Shown: piece after piece, positions 5,354 to 6,435 of the stretch
Layout of the letters: the number at the start of each line of letters is the position of its first letter
Numbering within the stretch: the first letter of the stretch is position 1
Assembly: GCA_016282455.1 (NCBI GenBank)
Contig: JAEEKM010000295.1
Location: 1-6,435, forward strand
Direction of reading: 5' to 3'
Source of the DNA: Treponema sp.
GTDB taxonomy: Bacteria > Spirochaetota > Spirochaetia > Treponematales > Treponemataceae
DNA length: 6,435 bases
The notes under the pieces: generated by a model
Told to the model about the DNA's origin: nothing
Seen by the model: the letters and a program-made list of their open reading frames with translations, nothing else
The model's database searches: none
Translations under genes and position numbers: made by a program

Positions 5354-5387
5354 AGGTGCAGGACGGCACATCTACCGCCCCGCACCT
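5354..5387 (-). terminator. Intergenic RNA hairpin after the capsid gene (attenuator, processing or stabilising element)
   Basis: Arms 5354-5366 and 5375-5387 enclose an eight-base loop (5367-5374). In minus-strand RNA the stem is 13 continuous pairs, with two G-U wobbles. On the plus strand the same two positions are A/C mismatches. The structure is therefore suited to RNA of the structural operon. It starts five bases after the capsid stop. In the minus direction the stem is followed by AAAAGCATTTTATT rather than an immediate T run, so complete termination is unlikely. Partial termination or protection of the capsid message fits better. A T4 run follows the stem on the plus strand, but no gene there needs it. 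Confidence 0.7.
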
Positions 5388-5391
5388 TTTA

Positions 5392-6435
5392 TCATGCCGC
5401 GGCTACAGCCAGTGAGTAGATGTCACTGTCGGTGACCTGCTTTCCGGAGAAGAAGGCTTCTGCCTGGAAGTAAGTCTTTGTGTCGCCCTTTACCTTAATA
5501 GGTGTGACGTTCACAGTTCCGGCAACACCCACGTGGTAGCGTGAGAGAGGAACTGCAACGGCAAGAACACTTCCTGCAGCAGTGCTTGTTGGTGCCTTGT
5601 TGTCGATGACAATCTTTACACCCTCAATGCTCTTGTCGCGGATGAGTCCTTCCTTGTAAATCTTGATGTCTTCGCCTGAGGTTGAATCAGAAAGGATTGC
5701 CTGGTAAACGGCAGAGTTCATCACGATCTGATAGGTTTCATCAAGACCGATTACCTGAAGTGCAAGTCCTGCAAGTTCGGAAATTTTGATGCTTGTTCCT
5801 GCAATCTCTGTGAGGTGTGCATTGTCCTCAGCAGCAGAAACGAAGATGCCCTTCATGCGCTTTGACTGTCCGTCTCCAGTGAGGAGACCGCGGTGCATTT
5901 TGCGCTTGAACACTTTTGCAAAGAGTTCAGGAAGTTTGGAGGTGATGTCCACCACACCCATCTGAATCTGTTCTGCAGTAACAGGAAGCACAGAAGCGTA
6001 GGCTTTTGGCTGAATCTCTGTTGTGGTGAGGGTTGCGTGCTCATCCTCTGCAACTGCGCTTGTTCCCTCATCGTAGTCGCCAGGCTCGTCAAGACCAGGT
6101 TCAAGAACGGGGATGTTGGTGCTGGCATTTGGACCGTAGTCAAAAGTGACTGCATCCACCAGTGTGTCGGGCTCCTGAACAGTTTCAACGAGGTCTTTTA
6201 CCTGGTTGATGCGTCCATTTGTGCCGATTGTGATTGTGCGTTTTTCTTCTGCAGCCTTGAGGAAGTCCTCAGCAGAAAAACCGAGTCCTGATGCACGGTT
6301 TTCTTTTTCTGCAGGTTTCTGGAGTTCAGCAAACTGCTTTTCCAGCTGTGCCTTGCGTGATTCAATGTCTGCAAGTTTCTTTGTTGCTTCATCGGCGTTG
6401 AATTCACCGGTGCCATTCTTGACGCTTTCCATAAA
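5392..6435 (-). CDS. HK97-fold major capsid protein (N-terminus beyond window)
   Basis: The frame is open from the right edge to TGA at 5394-5392. A Met codon at 6432 exists, but the codon before it is TTT, in frame. In HK97-type capsid proteins the segment resembling GEFNADEATKKLADIESRKA is normally preceded by some 15-25 residues of helix. I therefore treat the N-terminus as lying outside the window. From the Met, residues 1-45 form the coiled-coil delta region, which helps assembly and is often cleaved. Residues about 60-130 hold the extended N-arm and E-loop region. The block QPKAYASVLPVTAEQIQMG through ELFAKVFKRKMHRGLLTGDG is the spine helix and P-domain signature of the family. A C-terminal beta-rich A-domain portion ends GKQVTDSDIYSLAVAAA. 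It forms the icosahedral shell. A hairpin follows the gene. The visible length (346 residues from Met) plus the missing N-terminus is close to the 385 of HK97 gp5. Confidence 0.9.
   Translation of the reverse strand, partial: FMESVKNGTGEFNADEATKKLADIESRKAQLEKQFAELQKPAEKENRASGLGFSAEDFLKAAEEKRTITIGTNGRINQVKDLVETVQEPDTLVDAVTFDYGPNASTNIPVLEPGLDEPGDYDEGTSAVAEDEHATLTTTEIQPKAYASVLPVTAEQIQMGVVDITSKLPELFAKVFKRKMHRGLLTGDGQSKRMKGIFVSAAEDNAHLTEIAGTSIKISELAGLALQVIGLDETYQIVMNSAVYQAILSDSTSGEDIKIYKEGLIRDKSIEGVKIVIDNKAPTSTAAGSVLAVAVPLSRYHVGVAGTVNVTPIKVKGDTKTYFQAEAFFSGKQVTDSDIYSLAVAAA

Noticed and set aside
5095..5355. An 86-codon plus-strand frame opposite the 66-residue protein
   Set aside because: Composition is Cys/Leu/Phe-rich, as expected from the reverse of a Lys/Glu-rich gene; it has no start signals.
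5893..6291. A 132-codon plus-strand frame inside the capsid gene
   Set aside because: It is fully antisense to a well-supported capsid sequence, with Cys-rich unnatural composition and no ribosome site.
1..6435. CRISPR array, tRNA, rRNA, insertion sequence or att site
   Set aside because: No spaced direct repeats, cloverleaf, transposase frame or terminal inverted repeats were seen on either strand.

Overview
This window holds the head-to-tail part of a siphovirus-type phage genome, most likely a prophage. It runs right to left on the minus strand and is interrupted by accessory genes on the plus strand. The conserved order supports this reading: HK97-fold major capsid protein, small unknown protein, head-tail connector, HK97 gp10-like protein, presumed tail terminator, tail tube protein, Gp15-family protein and tape measure protein. 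Both outer genes run off the window: the capsid gene lacks its N-terminus and the tape measure gene lacks its C-terminus. The host cannot be fixed from the sequence. The structural genes have moderate GC (52% and 55% in two 60-base lines I counted), they use AGGAG-type ribosome sites, and Gp15 proteins are best known from phages of Gram-positive bacteria. A bacterial host is certain, but its phylum is not.

Region by region: 5392-6435 is the capsid gene, followed at 5354-5387 by a hairpin that forms a perfect 13-bp stem only in minus-strand RNA. Positions 2350-5304 hold a tightly packed operon with gaps of 2-24 bases, one ATGA overlap and several ribosome sites inside the preceding gene. The tail tube gene ends in a 21-base tandem repeat. 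The tape measure gene begins at 1141.

The notable part is 1142-2349, between the Gp15 gene and the tape measure gene, where phage genes are normally almost contiguous. Two plus-strand genes lie here, each with its own near-consensus sigma70 promoter and strong ribosome site. One encodes a 40-residue single-span membrane protein (1204-1326) behind a perfect TTGACA-17-TATAAT promoter. The other (1521-2327) encodes a 268-residue protein with a dCTP-deaminase-like fold, a short coiled coil and three C-terminal membrane segments. Three residues known to be functional in E. coli Dcd are replaced in it. Between the two lies a possible 37-codon minus-strand gene that may belong to the ancestral phage operon.

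The structural genes would build the capsid, the connector and a long non-contractile tail. The plus-strand genes look like morons, that is, independently transcribed accessory genes probably active in the lysogen. A membrane-tethered, apparently catalytically altered nucleotide-binding fold next to a tiny membrane protein suggests a nucleotide-sensing exclusion or anti-phage system. That function is inference.
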